Source: Candidatus Omnitrophota bacterium (GTDB lineage Bacteria > Omnitrophota > Gorgyraeia > Tantalellales > Tantalellaceae). From it: a stretch of DNA of 35,604 bases. Positions 9,740 to 19,683 of the stretch are shown in pieces. The stretch lies in the NCBI GenBank assembly GCA_007135805.1, contig SLID01000095.1, forward strand, positions 1 through 35,604, read 5' to 3'. The notes beneath the pieces were generated by a model. The model was not told the DNA's origin. It was given only the letters and a program-made list of their open reading frames with translations, and did not search any database. Position 1 is the first letter of the stretch, and the number at the start of each line of letters is the position of its first letter. A program made the position numbers and the translations under genes.

Positions 9740-9923
9740 TGATCGCCTCCCTTGTAAAAAGCGCGCTATACATGACACGTCAGAGTTATATTATAGTTTT
9801 TTTTTGGTTTCGGACAAGGGATATATCCCATAAACCCGCTTCCCCGATACCGGTCCTTTAGGACCTTACCTAACCCAAGGTGATAAGCTTTCTGAACGGG
9901 GATTATGAGATAGGGGGCTTTGA

Positions 9924-9952
9924 TTGACGCTTCTCCCGGAGCGTGATAAACT
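9924..9952 (+). promoter_or_regulatory. Promoter of the aldolase/archease/rtcB unit
   Basis: TTGACG, 17-bp spacer, TAAACT, followed by RBS GGGGGGAG and ATG 9973. Confidence 0.65.
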
Positions 9953-9972
9953 AACGATTCAGGGGGGAGATA

Positions 9973-10515
9973 ATGGACATCGTAAACAGTCTGGTAGAGG
10001 GCGGTAAGTTCCTGCACGCGCACGCTCTTGTTATTGGTTCCGGGGGCAATTTAAGTATCCGGGAATCGAACTTTTTCACCATAAAACGCGGCGGCGCGGA
10101 CATGTCCAAAGCGAATACCGAAGATTACATAAAGATCCCGTTTTCCCCGTCCGCTCCTCCGGAAGACAGCCGGTTAAGTTCCGAAAGTCTTTTGCATTGG
10201 GCCTGTTACGCCTCCAAAGGCGATGTCAGGGCCGTGGCGCACGCCCATCCACCTTATGCCATCAGGGCGGCAAGGCGCCGTAATGTACTCAAAAGCGCTT
10301 CTTATGAATTTGACTGCCTCGTAGGGCCTTCGATCCCGGTCATTCCTTATTTAGGTCCGGGAAGCCGCGAATTAAGCGACGCCGTCGCGGCAAAGATCGG
10401 TTCCGGCGAAACCGCGGTATTAATGAAAAGGCACGGCATAGTGGCTGTTGGAGAGAGTATAGAGCAGGCTTGCAACAGGATACTGGCTGTTGAGAGGGCG
10501 TGCATGACTTTATAG
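9973..10515 (+). CDS. Class II aldolase/adducin family protein
   Basis: GSGGNLSIRESNFFTIKRGGADMS, AVAHAHPPYA, RHGIVAVGESIEQA. Confidence 0.88.
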   Translation: MDIVNSLVEGGKFLHAHALVIGSGGNLSIRESNFFTIKRGGADMSKANTEDYIKIPFSPSAPPEDSRLSSESLLHWACYASKGDVRAVAHAHPPYAIRAARRRNVLKSASYEFDCLVGPSIPVIPYLGPGSRELSDAVAAKIGSGETAVLMKRHGIVAVGESIEQACNRILAVERACMTL

Positions 10516-10571
10516 CTGTTTGACGGGTTCGTTCTTAATAGGATAGGTCAAAAATTTTGGGAGGGACATTT

Positions 10572-10760
10572 ATGCCCGGAAAAGAAGAAACAATGCGTGA
10601 AATGGACGACGCCGCGAAACTCGCCGGTGAAGAGTTCGAAAAACATTGCGATGAATGGTCCTGCAAAGATGTCGTTAAGTGGTGGGCGAGCTGGTATCTT
10701 AAGGCCGGGCATAAGCGTCTCGGAAGAATACTTGTCGCCAGGTCAAAAAGGGAACAGTGA
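10572..10760 (+). CDS. Small hypothetical protein (63 aa), Trp-rich
   Basis: ATG after GGGAGGG; MPGKEETMREMDDAAKLAGEEFEKHCDEWSCKDVVKWWASWYLKAGHKRLGRILVARSKREQ; collinear with neighbours. Confidence 0.65.
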   Translation: MPGKEETMREMDDAAKLAGEEFEKHCDEWSCKDVVKWWASWYLKAGHKRLGRILVARSKREQ

Positions 10761-10788
10761 AGATCACGCCTTTAAGGCAGGCGTTCCT

Positions 10789-11217
10789 ATGGCGGAAAAC
10801 TTACCAGTAAAACTCTATGAACAGATCCCGCATACGGCGGACCTGGCCTTGAAGGTGTATGGCCCCGATCTTAAGGGCTTGTTCGAGAACGCGGCTTTTG
10901 GAATGTTCGACATAATTCTTGAGAAGGAGGGGCCGGTTTCCGGAAAGAAGGTAAAAATAGAAGTTTCTGCCCCGGATGAAGGAACGCTTCTTATCGACTG
11001 GCTTAACGAACTCCTATATGTGTATCGTGAAACGCGATCCTCTCTCGGAGGTTTCAGTGTAAACAGCGTAACGTCGACCTGGGTCTCTGGGACCGCTTTC
11101 ACCGGTGATAAGGGAGAAACTGGCGAAAAAAAGGAAATAAAAGCGGCTACATATCATGATGTTAAGATAAGGCCTTCAGGCGATGGCCTAGAGACGATAA
11201 TAATTTTTGACGTTTGA
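10789..11217 (+). CDS. Archease
   Basis: YEQIPHTADLALKVYGPDLKGLFENAAFGMFDII, LLIDWLNELLYVYR; directly upstream of rtcB. Confidence 0.93.
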   Translation: MAENLPVKLYEQIPHTADLALKVYGPDLKGLFENAAFGMFDIILEKEGPVSGKKVKIEVSAPDEGTLLIDWLNELLYVYRETRSSLGGFSVNSVTSTWVSGTAFTGDKGETGEKKEIKAATYHDVKIRPSGDGLETIIIFDV

Positions 11218-11227
11218 CGGAAATGAC

Positions 11228-12685
11228 ATGACACGCGCTTTCGCGGGAAAACTGGAAAAAGTCGATGATTGCAAGTGGCGTATACCCCGGACATACATGG
11301 ATGGTATGCGTGTGGAAGGGCTTATATACGCGGACGAGAACATGATCCCGGGAATCCTCGGGGATAACGCTCCTCAGCAGGTGGCCAATGCCGCGCATCT
11401 TCCCGGAATAGTAAGGGCGTCCATAGCCATGCCTGATATCCACTGGGGATACGGCCTGCCCATAGGAGGGGTTATCGCCACGGATATAGACTCGGGGGGA
11501 GTTGTAACTCCCGGCGGAGTGGGATACGACATAAATTGCGGAGTACGTCTTCTGCGTTCCGACATAAGCGCCTCATCGGCCTCGCGCAATATAAAAAAAC
11601 TTCTTGATACTCTTTTTTCCACCGTACCCGCGGGAGTGGGGTCTACCGGCGATATACACATAGGTGCGAAACAGCAGAAAGAGGTCATGGTAAAAGGCGC
11701 CGCCTGGGTGGTAGAAAAGGGATATGGCTGGCAAAGTGACCTGGAGAATTGTGAAGAGAACGGCGCTATTGACGGCGCCGATCCTGAGACAGTTTCGGAA
11801 AGAGCGCTCAAAAGGGCCAGAGCCCAGCTGGGAACACTTGGCTCGGGCAACCATTTTTTGGAAATACAGCTTGTCGACGAAATATACCGCCCGGAGATAG
11901 CCGAAGCCTTCGGTATAAAGGAAGGCATGATAACGGTCATGATACATACCGGCAGCAGAGGTTTTGGACATCAGATATGTACTGATTATGCCTCTGAAAT
12001 GATAAAGCTGTCCGGCAAGTACGGTATAAGTGTGCCTGACAGACAGCTTTCCTGTGTTCCGGTAAAAAGTTCTCACGGCCGGGATTATCTTGGGGCGATG
12101 CGGAGCGCGGCCAATTTTGCCTGGGGCAATCGCCAGGCTATAACACATCTCGTCCGGACATCGTTCGAGAAGGTTTTCGGTGAGTCGGCAGCGTCCATGG
12201 GGATGACACTGGTATATGATGTAGCGCACAATATAGCCAAACTGGAAAAGTATACCGTAGACGGAAAAGAACGGGTTTTATGCGTGCATCGTAAGGGCGC
12301 CACAAGGGCTTTTCCTCCGGGCGACGAGGCCCTTCCGGCTCGCTACAAGGCATCGGGCCAGCCGGTGATAATACCGGGTGACATGGGAAGGTATTCGTAT
12401 CTTCTGGCGGGAACGTCCCTGGGAGGCGAGACTTTTTATTCCACCTGCCATGGCGCCGGGCGGTGTCTGTCTCGGACAGCGGCCGTTAAAGCCGCGCGCG
12501 GAAGGTCTATATCAGGGGAGCTCGAAGGAAAAGGCATATTTGTAAGGTGGACCGGCCGGGATACCCTCGCGGAGGAAGCGCCTTCGGCGTACAAAGATGT
12601 GACCAGAGTAGTGGATGTTGTCGAGAAAGCGGGAATATCGGCAAAAGTGGCCCGAATGAAACCCCTTGGTGTAGTGAAAGGGTAG
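11228..12685 (+). CDS. rtcB: RNA-splicing ligase RtcB
   Basis: MPDIHWGYGLPIGGVIATD, GGVGYDINCGVRLL, GSGNHFLEIQ, HGAGR; ATG 11228 preferred over TTG 11207. Confidence 0.96.
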   Translation: MTRAFAGKLEKVDDCKWRIPRTYMDGMRVEGLIYADENMIPGILGDNAPQQVANAAHLPGIVRASIAMPDIHWGYGLPIGGVIATDIDSGGVVTPGGVGYDINCGVRLLRSDISASSASRNIKKLLDTLFSTVPAGVGSTGDIHIGAKQQKEVMVKGAAWVVEKGYGWQSDLENCEENGAIDGADPETVSERALKRARAQLGTLGSGNHFLEIQLVDEIYRPEIAEAFGIKEGMITVMIHTGSRGFGHQICTDYASEMIKLSGKYGISVPDRQLSCVPVKSSHGRDYLGAMRSAANFAWGNRQAITHLVRTSFEKVFGESAASMGMTLVYDVAHNIAKLEKYTVDGKERVLCVHRKGATRAFPPGDEALPARYKASGQPVIIPGDMGRYSYLLAGTSLGGETFYSTCHGAGRCLSRTAAVKAARGRSISGELEGKGIFVRWTGRDTLAEEAPSAYKDVTRVVDVVEKAGISAKVARMKPLGVVKG

Positions 12686-12851
12686 AGCGGTATTTGCCGG
12701 AGATTTTTTTGCGCATTCTCCGTAATGCCATGTCTTTCGGCGCCGGGTCACTGAGTTTCATTTTGTTCACCGGAATCCGGATAGCGCGAGTCCAACAAAA
12801 AGGTGTTGAGTCAAGTTCTAATGAACGGGAAATTTTTACGTGAGTAGGGAC

Positions 12852-12871
12852 CAAAATAAAGAATTATTTTG
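12852..12871. promoter_or_regulatory. AT-rich perfect inverted repeat in the serS leader region
   Basis: CAAAATAA-AGAA-TTATTTTG. Confidence 0.55.
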
Positions 12872-12968
12872 TCATATTTTGGAAGATCAAAACCGAACCC
12901 TTTTTATTGGGCGAGGTTGCCGGCCGGGTTTTACCGGGACGGTTTTTTAAAGGGAGAGGAAAAATAAT

Positions 12969-14255
12969 ATGCTTGATCCAAAATTTATAAGAGAAAACCC
13001 TGACAAAGTGAGGGCGGCCCTCAAGGATCGTAATTGTGATGTCTCTATGGTTGACAGGTTCCAGGAACTTGACGACTTGCGCAGAAAACTGATAACAGAG
13101 ACTGAAACCCTCAAAAAGGACAAGAACGAAGCTTCAAAAAAGATAGGGGAACTGATAAAGAACAAGGGTGACGTAACGGAAGCAAAAAAAGAGGTTGCCC
13201 AGATCAACGAAAGAATAAAAGACCTGGATGACAAATTGAGGGAAGTGGAAACCAATTTCAGGAGTCTGCTTGACATGATACCCAACGTACCGCATGAAAG
13301 CGTTCCTGTCGGCTCAAGCGAGGAGGACAACCTGGTAGTAAGGGAATGGGGCAGTAAGAAAACTTTCGATTTTACACCCCAAGACCATGTGGAAATCGGC
13401 AAAGTATGCGGCCTCTTCGACCTCGAAAGGGGATCCAAGGTCACGGGGTCTTTCTTTCCCATTTTTACAGGGGACGGAGCCCGCCTTGAGAGGGCGCTCA
13501 TAAACTATATGCTCGACGTTCATATTAACGAGCATGGGTACCGGGAACTGTTTCCGCCGGTTCTTGTTAACCGGAAAAGTATGTACGGGACCGGCCAGAT
13601 ACCCAAACTTGAAAGTGATATGTATAGGATAGACGAGGAAGATCTTTTTCTTATCCCGACCGCCGAGGTGCCTGTCACCAATTATCACGCCGATGAGACG
13701 ATACCTGAAGAGGATCTTCCTCTTTACTACACCGCGTACACCTGTTGTTTCAGGCGTGAAGCGGGATCATACGGTAAGGATACCCGCGGTCTTATCCGCG
13801 TGCACCAGTTCGACAAGGTGGAAATGGTGAAGTTCTGCAAGCCTGAAGATTCTATGCGCGAGCTTGAGAAACTTGTAGAAGACGCCGAGGATATACTGAA
13901 AAGACTGGGGCTGGCTTACAGGGTATCGGCCCTTTGCACGTTTGATCTCAGTTTCGCGGCGCATAAGTGTTACGACATAGAGATATGGGCGCCGGGTACC
14001 GGGAAATGGCTTGAGGTTTCCAGTTGTTCGGTGTTCACCGATTTCCAGGCCCGCAGAGCCGGCATAAAGTATCAGCCCGCCGATAGGTCAGCCAAAGCGG
14101 GGTACCTGCACACCCTTAACGGGTCGGGCCTGGCGCTTCCCCGTCTCGTTATCGCTCTGGTGGAGACATATCAAACCTCCGAAGGCGCCGTTGAGATACC
14201 GGAAGAGCTCCGGCCGTATTTCGGCGGAAGGAGCACCATCGAGAGGCGTGGATAA
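12969..14255 (+). CDS. serS: Seryl-tRNA synthetase
   Basis: MLDPKFIRENPDKVRAALKDRN coiled-coil arm; class II motifs TAYTCCFRREAGSYGKDTRGLIRVHQFDKVEM. Confidence 0.97.
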   Translation: MLDPKFIRENPDKVRAALKDRNCDVSMVDRFQELDDLRRKLITETETLKKDKNEASKKIGELIKNKGDVTEAKKEVAQINERIKDLDDKLREVETNFRSLLDMIPNVPHESVPVGSSEEDNLVVREWGSKKTFDFTPQDHVEIGKVCGLFDLERGSKVTGSFFPIFTGDGARLERALINYMLDVHINEHGYRELFPPVLVNRKSMYGTGQIPKLESDMYRIDEEDLFLIPTAEVPVTNYHADETIPEEDLPLYYTAYTCCFRREAGSYGKDTRGLIRVHQFDKVEMVKFCKPEDSMRELEKLVEDAEDILKRLGLAYRVSALCTFDLSFAAHKCYDIEIWAPGTGKWLEVSSCSVFTDFQARRAGIKYQPADRSAKAGYLHTLNGSGLALPRLVIALVETYQTSEGAVEIPEELRPYFGGRSTIERRG

Positions 14256-14328
14256 ATCCGGGGCGAAAAATATCGAACAATAACGCCGGGTGAAACTTTT
14301 CCGTATATCCTGAAGGGAGACAAAACTG

Positions 14329-15009
14329 ATGGCTAAAACATTTAAGACTATCCTTGGCCTCGCCATGATACCCGTCGCGGTCGGGACCGCGAAAGCATTC
14401 CACCTGGCTATATCCGATATAAGCCTTTTTAGCGGTATGCTGCGGGTTCTGGAAAGGGGAGTTCTGGCTTATCTCGCTTTTCACCTGCTCATAATACGGC
14501 CGGTCTATATCTATGTTCTGGGGCATGAATGCGTTCATATACTCGCGACGTGGCTTTGCGGGGGGCGTGTGGTTTCTTTCAGTGTTACGCCCTCGGGCGG
14601 CAATGTAGTGACTTCCAAGACCAACTTTTTCATCGAGCTCAGCCCTTATTTTGTCCCGTTTTACACTATTATGCTGGGAGCTGTTTATGTCCTGCTCCGG
14701 GCCACAGGCAAAAGCATCCCGCACATGACACCAATTTTTATTTTCCTTATAGGTGTCACTCTCGCGTTCCATTTTGTGATGACGGCCGAGATACTTAAAA
14801 TGCAGCAGTCAGATATAGCCCGTTCGGGGCTTGTGTTCTCGCTCGTCCTGATACTTGTGCTCAATCTTGTGGTTGTGATGGCTGTTTTTTCGCCGCTTTT
14901 CCGCATATCTTTCCTGGATTTTATCAAGGATTCGTACGCCAACTCAGTTGAAATATACCGGATAGCTTACCTCCGGGTTACGTCCGCTTTAAAAGCCCTT
15001 ACGGGGTGA
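14329..15009 (+). CDS. Polytopic membrane protein with HExxH motif, M50B-like putative metalloprotease
   Basis: GHECVHILATWLCGGRVVSFSVTPSGGNV in a hydrophobic 226-aa protein. Confidence 0.6.
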   Translation: MAKTFKTILGLAMIPVAVGTAKAFHLAISDISLFSGMLRVLERGVLAYLAFHLLIIRPVYIYVLGHECVHILATWLCGGRVVSFSVTPSGGNVVTSKTNFFIELSPYFVPFYTIMLGAVYVLLRATGKSIPHMTPIFIFLIGVTLAFHFVMTAEILKMQQSDIARSGLVFSLVLILVLNLVVVMAVFSPLFRISFLDFIKDSYANSVEIYRIAYLRVTSALKALTG

Positions 15010-15038
15010 ACGTTTTTTAAGGGACCGGAACCTTGCCG

Positions 15039-18000
15039 ATGACAGAGAAAATAGTCCATTTTTTTCTTAAGCGACACCTTCTCACAAACCTTATCTTTGT
15101 GGGTGTTATACTGGGAGGGGTACTTGCCTGGATCAACATTCCCAAAGAAGAACTTCCCGACATCACTTTCGATACCGTCAGGATAAGGGTTAATTATCCC
15201 GGAGCTTCCGCCGAGGATGTGGAATATTATGTTACTGAACCCATTGAGGAGGCTGTAAGAAGCCTGGACGGCGTTTACAGGGTGACAAGTTCCACCGGAG
15301 TAGGAAATTCATCCGTTAGCGTGGAAATAGAAAAATTTCATCCCGACAAGGATTCGGTAATAAACGAGATACGTGGAGAGGTTTTAAGCGTCCGCCTTCC
15401 GAGTGAAATAATCGACAAGCCGACGGTCAGGGTGTTCAAAACATCCAGAAAAGCGGTTATCGACGTGGGGCTTATATATAGCGGCAGTAACATCCTGACT
15501 GTTCCGGACCGCGCGAGACTGCAGAGGTACGCGATATCTTTAGAGGACCAGCTCATGGTTCTTCCCGAGGTAAGCAGGGTGGACCGGTCCGGGTACTTGA
15601 AGCAGGAGATACATATTAACGTGGTCCCGGAAAAGCTTGTGGAATATAACGTTCCTTTCAATGTGGTGATGAGAGAGATTACCGACGGCAATGTACGCCA
15701 GCCGGCGGGCAACATAGAAGATATAGACGAACCCAAGGTCACATTGGCGGGAGAGCTTGATTCCGTCGAAGAAATAAGACAAATGAGCGTCCAGGGTGGG
15801 TTTGAGGGGCAGATAATAAGGGTTGAGGATCTTGCTTATGTCGAGAAAGGTTTTGAAAAACCGGGGTCTATACTTAAGCTAAACGGACATGAAGGCGTGC
15901 TTCTCAGCGTGGCCAAAAGTTCACGGTACGGGATAGTTGAAGCGGTAAGCAGTATCGAGAGGACCGTGGAAACATTTAAAAAAAACGTGTTGAAAGACAC
16001 GGGTATGGAGTTAGTTATCCTGGATGACGAGTCGTTCGACGTCCGTAACAGGCTCCGGGTGATAGGACTGAACGGTTTCATAGGGTTCAGCATGATACTT
16101 ATAATGCTGTTTCTCTTCATGGATCTCAAGACAGGCGCCTGGGTAGCCATGGGTATCCCGTTCACCTTTTGTTTTACCATTCTCGGAGGTTTTCTTATAG
16201 GATATTCCGTCAACAACATAACTCTGGCGGCCATAATAATCGTGATGGGTATGGTAGTAGACGACGCCATTGTCGTGGCGGAGAACGTCAACCGCCTAAG
16301 AGACTCGGGTATGACCGGAGAAGAAGCCGCTGTTAAAGGCGTTTCTTTTGTGTTTCTTCCCGTCGTGGCGAGCATACTTACCACTTGTGTGGCTTTTGTT
16401 CCACTTTTCTTTTTTGCCGGCAGGTTCGGGGCCATGGTTCGATTTATCCCGGTCGTTATTTTTCTGATGCTGGGAGGAAGTCTTTTCGAGGCGCTCTTTA
16501 TCCTTCCGGGGCATATTACGTTGTCGCCGGGAAATAACGGTACGTTCAGGAAATTAAAAGAAAAGTTCAGGGCCTTTCTCCTTTTTTCCGGCGTCCCGGG
16601 CGGACAAAACAACCGTTCTACACGTAAAGACTGGATATACAAGGCGGAAAATGTTTATGAAAGGATAGTGAGCGTATTCTTGCGGCATAAGATCATTGTT
16701 TTTGCCGGTGTGCTTCTGATATCTTTCATTTCTCTGAGGATAGCTTCGGGCAGCATGAGATTCGTTATGTTTCCCGACGAAGAGACCAGGGAAATAAGGC
16801 TTTTCGGGGAGACTCCCCCGGGAACTACAAGGTACCGGACGGCGGAACTTACCCAGCCCATAGAGGAAATGGTGATGGGTTACGCGGGTGAGGGCGTTAT
16901 CGGGATGAGGAGCCACATAGCCCGAACGCGCAGGGGATCTGCTGCCCAGGAAAATAATTTCCGGATGAGAATAGAAATAACCCCTCCTGAAAAAAGAAGA
17001 ATGTCGGCTGACCAGCTGATCGAAGAATGGTCGGATAAGATAAAAGATATGCCGGGGATAAGCAGATTCCGGATAAGCAAGACCTGGCACGGCCAGGAGA
17101 GCGATAGTCCTATCGAGATAATTGTCAAAGAGAACGACAACGTTCTCAGGGATCGTCTTGCCGAAGAGATCGCTGAAGAGTTGAGGCGGCATGAGCACCT
17201 TCTGAATGTCGAGGTCGACCGCCCGGTACAAACCCCGGAATACCGATTAACCCTCAATCGGGATACCATAAGGCGCCTGGCCATAAACCCTTCCGATATA
17301 GCCAGGACCCTGAGAGCCTCTCTGGAAGGCACTGTTCTATATGAGTTCAGGGGGCCTTACGATACCGTTTACACGCGCCTAACGCTGATTCCCGAAGCCA
17401 AGGACGACATCGACAAGATCTTTGATATTCCCATAGAGAACAGAGGGCAGTATCTTGTCCCGCTCCGGGATCTTGTAAGTGTGGAAAAAATAAAGACACC
17501 CGATTCCATAATAAGGGATGACCTGAGAAGAAGCACTATGGTATACGCTGACATAAAGCCCGGAGCTGGAATAACTCCGCTTGAAGTGGCCGAACATTTT
17601 GAAACAAAAGTGTTTCCGGCGCTAAGCGGTAAATATCCCACGTCCATCATAGAGTTCAGGGGAGAGGTAAGGGACGCGCGCGAGTCTGAACGTGATTTTA
17701 TGTCGGCCGCGATAGTGGCCGCCGCGCTTATATACATAATTCTGGCACTTTTATTTAACTCGCTTATTAAGCCTTTCATGATCATGTTTACCATTCCTCT
17801 CGGGGTAATGGGTATAATTCTGGCTTTCTGGGCGCATGGCATGACGATGTACGGGTTTTTCGCGGTAATAGGCGCCCTGGGTCTGGCGGGAGTGGTGGTT
17901 AACGACAGTATTATCATGCTGTCGAAACTTGATATGGTCTTTGACCCGGGCAAAGATGTTTCAAAAAAAGACGCCCAGATAGCGGCTATCGCCAGGACAA

Positions 18001-18206
18001 GGTTTCGCGCGGTTGTCCTTACGACGCTGACAACCGTGGTCGCCATAATTCCCACAGCTTACGGGTGGGCCGGTTATGACGCTATGCTGGCGCAGATGAT
18101 GCTTGGACTCTCCTGGGGGCTTTTATTTGGTACGGTGATAACTCTGGTTATTGTACCGTGTGTTTACAGTGTATACAGGGGGATGCAATACAGGTTGGGA
18201 CAATAA
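15039..18206 (+). CDS. RND superfamily efflux transporter (AcrB/MdtB type)
   Basis: ~1050 aa; IPKEELPDITFDTVRIRVNYPGASAEDVE; GMVVDDAIVVAENVNRLR; GLAGVVVNDSIIML. Confidence 0.94.
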   Translation: MTEKIVHFFLKRHLLTNLIFVGVILGGVLAWINIPKEELPDITFDTVRIRVNYPGASAEDVEYYVTEPIEEAVRSLDGVYRVTSSTGVGNSSVSVEIEKFHPDKDSVINEIRGEVLSVRLPSEIIDKPTVRVFKTSRKAVIDVGLIYSGSNILTVPDRARLQRYAISLEDQLMVLPEVSRVDRSGYLKQEIHINVVPEKLVEYNVPFNVVMREITDGNVRQPAGNIEDIDEPKVTLAGELDSVEEIRQMSVQGGFEGQIIRVEDLAYVEKGFEKPGSILKLNGHEGVLLSVAKSSRYGIVEAVSSIERTVETFKKNVLKDTGMELVILDDESFDVRNRLRVIGLNGFIGFSMILIMLFLFMDLKTGAWVAMGIPFTFCFTILGGFLIGYSVNNITLAAIIIVMGMVVDDAIVVAENVNRLRDSGMTGEEAAVKGVSFVFLPVVASILTTCVAFVPLFFFAGRFGAMVRFIPVVIFLMLGGSLFEALFILPGHITLSPGNNGTFRKLKEKFRAFLLFSGVPGGQNNRSTRKDWIYKAENVYERIVSVFLRHKIIVFAGVLLISFISLRIASGSMRFVMFPDEETREIRLFGETPPGTTRYRTAELTQPIEEMVMGYAGEGVIGMRSHIARTRRGSAAQENNFRMRIEITPPEKRRMSADQLIEEWSDKIKDMPGISRFRISKTWHGQESDSPIEIIVKENDNVLRDRLAEEIAEELRRHEHLLNVEVDRPVQTPEYRLTLNRDTIRRLAINPSDIARTLRASLEGTVLYEFRGPYDTVYTRLTLIPEAKDDIDKIFDIPIENRGQYLVPLRDLVSVEKIKTPDSIIRDDLRRSTMVYADIKPGAGITPLEVAEHFETKVFPALSGKYPTSIIEFRGEVRDARESERDFMSAAIVAAALIYIILALLFNSLIKPFMIMFTIPLGVMGIILAFWAHGMTMYGFFAVIGALGLAGVVVNDSIIMLSKLDMVFDPGKDVSKKDAQIAAIARTRFRAVVLTTLTTVVAIIPTAYGWAGYDAMLAQMMLGLSWGLLFGTVITLVIVPCVYSVYRGMQYRLGQ

Positions 18207-18207
18207 A

Positions 18208-19638
18208 ATGGCAAAACGTTTTTTGAAAGCGGTTGTATCGGCGGTTATAACTTGCGCTTTTTTCATTCCGGCACACGGGGAATCGGAAAAGACGGGGGCC
18301 AGGGAATTGTCGCTTGAGGAGTTCATAGAACTCAGCGCGGCGAATGACAAGGTATTCGAGGAGATACTGGTAGAAAATCTTAAGCTTAATTACCGAAAAA
18401 AGCTTAAACTCCCGGCGGACGATATAGTGATGTCCGTAAAGAATAGATATGTCGCCTTTTTGCGGCCCGACAAAGGTAAGCCCGAGTACAGTTTTTCCCT
18501 GGCAAAACTTTTTCCATATACCGGCACCGAGGTGGAAGCCGGCTACTTTTCCACTGTCAGGGGTCCGGGTGGAGGAGATGTCGACGCGGACCTTTACGCA
18601 ATTGTGTCTCAGCCGATAGCGAGAAACGCTTTCGGCAAAACTAACCGTCTTTTGGACAGGATAGTGGGCCTTGAGGTCGAAATAGCGGGATACCAGATAG
18701 TGGAGGCATATGAAGCGTATCTGGAAGCGATGATAAAAGTATATTATGGGTGGAACGAATCTTATGAAAACCTTAGAACCGCGGAAAATTCCTACCGGGA
18801 AAGCAGAAGAATGCTGGATAATGTCAGGGAAAGACAAAAAAGCAATATCGCCCTGGCGGTTGACGTAAACAAGGTATACATACAGGTTCTTCTTAAGGAA
18901 GAAACTTTGATAGAGGCCCGAAACAGTTTTATGGAACAGACCAATCTGGTGAAAAAAAGTATTGGATACGATATCGGGGATGTCCTGGTCCCCGTAGAGT
19001 CTGATCCTTTTGACGGCATGGACATAGATTTTGAGAGTGAATACCGCGTGTTCCGTGAACATGGCAGGACTTCCGTTATCCTTGAAATGCTTGAGAAAAA
19101 AAGCGCTCTCGAGGTGGATAAATTCGCCGACGCCCTACTGCCTTCAATTGATCTTTTTGCCGAATATCGGATAAAAAGTCCGGGACGGTATTTTGAGAAA
19201 GACGATAAACGAGTAATGGCGGGTTTTTCCCTGGATTACCCTTTTCCGGGACAGGTAGAAAAAGCCGAATATGAAACGTCCAGAGTAGAACATAAGAGAA
19301 ATGTGCTTGCCCGGCACAATGCTCATATCAGGATATATACTGAACTCAGGAACATTTATGACAAAATACAGAAACAAAAAGAGCTTATTGAGATAGCCCG
19401 CAGGAAAATAAGGGTAGGTGAGGAGATAGTAAAGGACGATACCTTGAACTACTCTTACGGCCGGCAGAACCTGAACAACCTTATTGATGAAATAAACCGT
19501 CTTGACCGCCACCGTTTCAACAAGATACAACGCTCAATTCTCCTTAAAAAGCTTGTAATAGAGTGGTTGTCCCTTACTGACCGGCTTGTAAGGGACATGC
19601 CGGAAATAGGCAAGAGTCCCGCGTACGGGACGAGATAA
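18208..19638 (+). CDS. TolC-like outer membrane efflux protein
   Basis: Signal peptide MAKRFLKAVVSAVITCAFFIPAHG; long amphipathic helices; starts 2 nt after the RND stop. Confidence 0.82.
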   Translation: MAKRFLKAVVSAVITCAFFIPAHGESEKTGARELSLEEFIELSAANDKVFEEILVENLKLNYRKKLKLPADDIVMSVKNRYVAFLRPDKGKPEYSFSLAKLFPYTGTEVEAGYFSTVRGPGGGDVDADLYAIVSQPIARNAFGKTNRLLDRIVGLEVEIAGYQIVEAYEAYLEAMIKVYYGWNESYENLRTAENSYRESRRMLDNVRERQKSNIALAVDVNKVYIQVLLKEETLIEARNSFMEQTNLVKKSIGYDIGDVLVPVESDPFDGMDIDFESEYRVFREHGRTSVILEMLEKKSALEVDKFADALLPSIDLFAEYRIKSPGRYFEKDDKRVMAGFSLDYPFPGQVEKAEYETSRVEHKRNVLARHNAHIRIYTELRNIYDKIQKQKELIEIARRKIRVGEEIVKDDTLNYSYGRQNLNNLIDEINRLDRHRFNKIQRSILLKKLVIEWLSLTDRLVRDMPEIGKSPAYGTR

Positions 19639-19683
19639 CCCCGGACTTCACCCCCTTCAAAGCGCCAAGGTTTTTCTGGGAAC

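Noticed and set aside
15836-16642. 268-aa and other antisense ORFs in the RND gene (also 16554..17231, 17369..18055)
   Set aside because: Mirror-frame artefacts of a long conserved coding sequence
18148-19062. 304-aa antisense ORF opposite the TolC-like gene
   Set aside because: Shadow ORF; no start context or recognisable motifs
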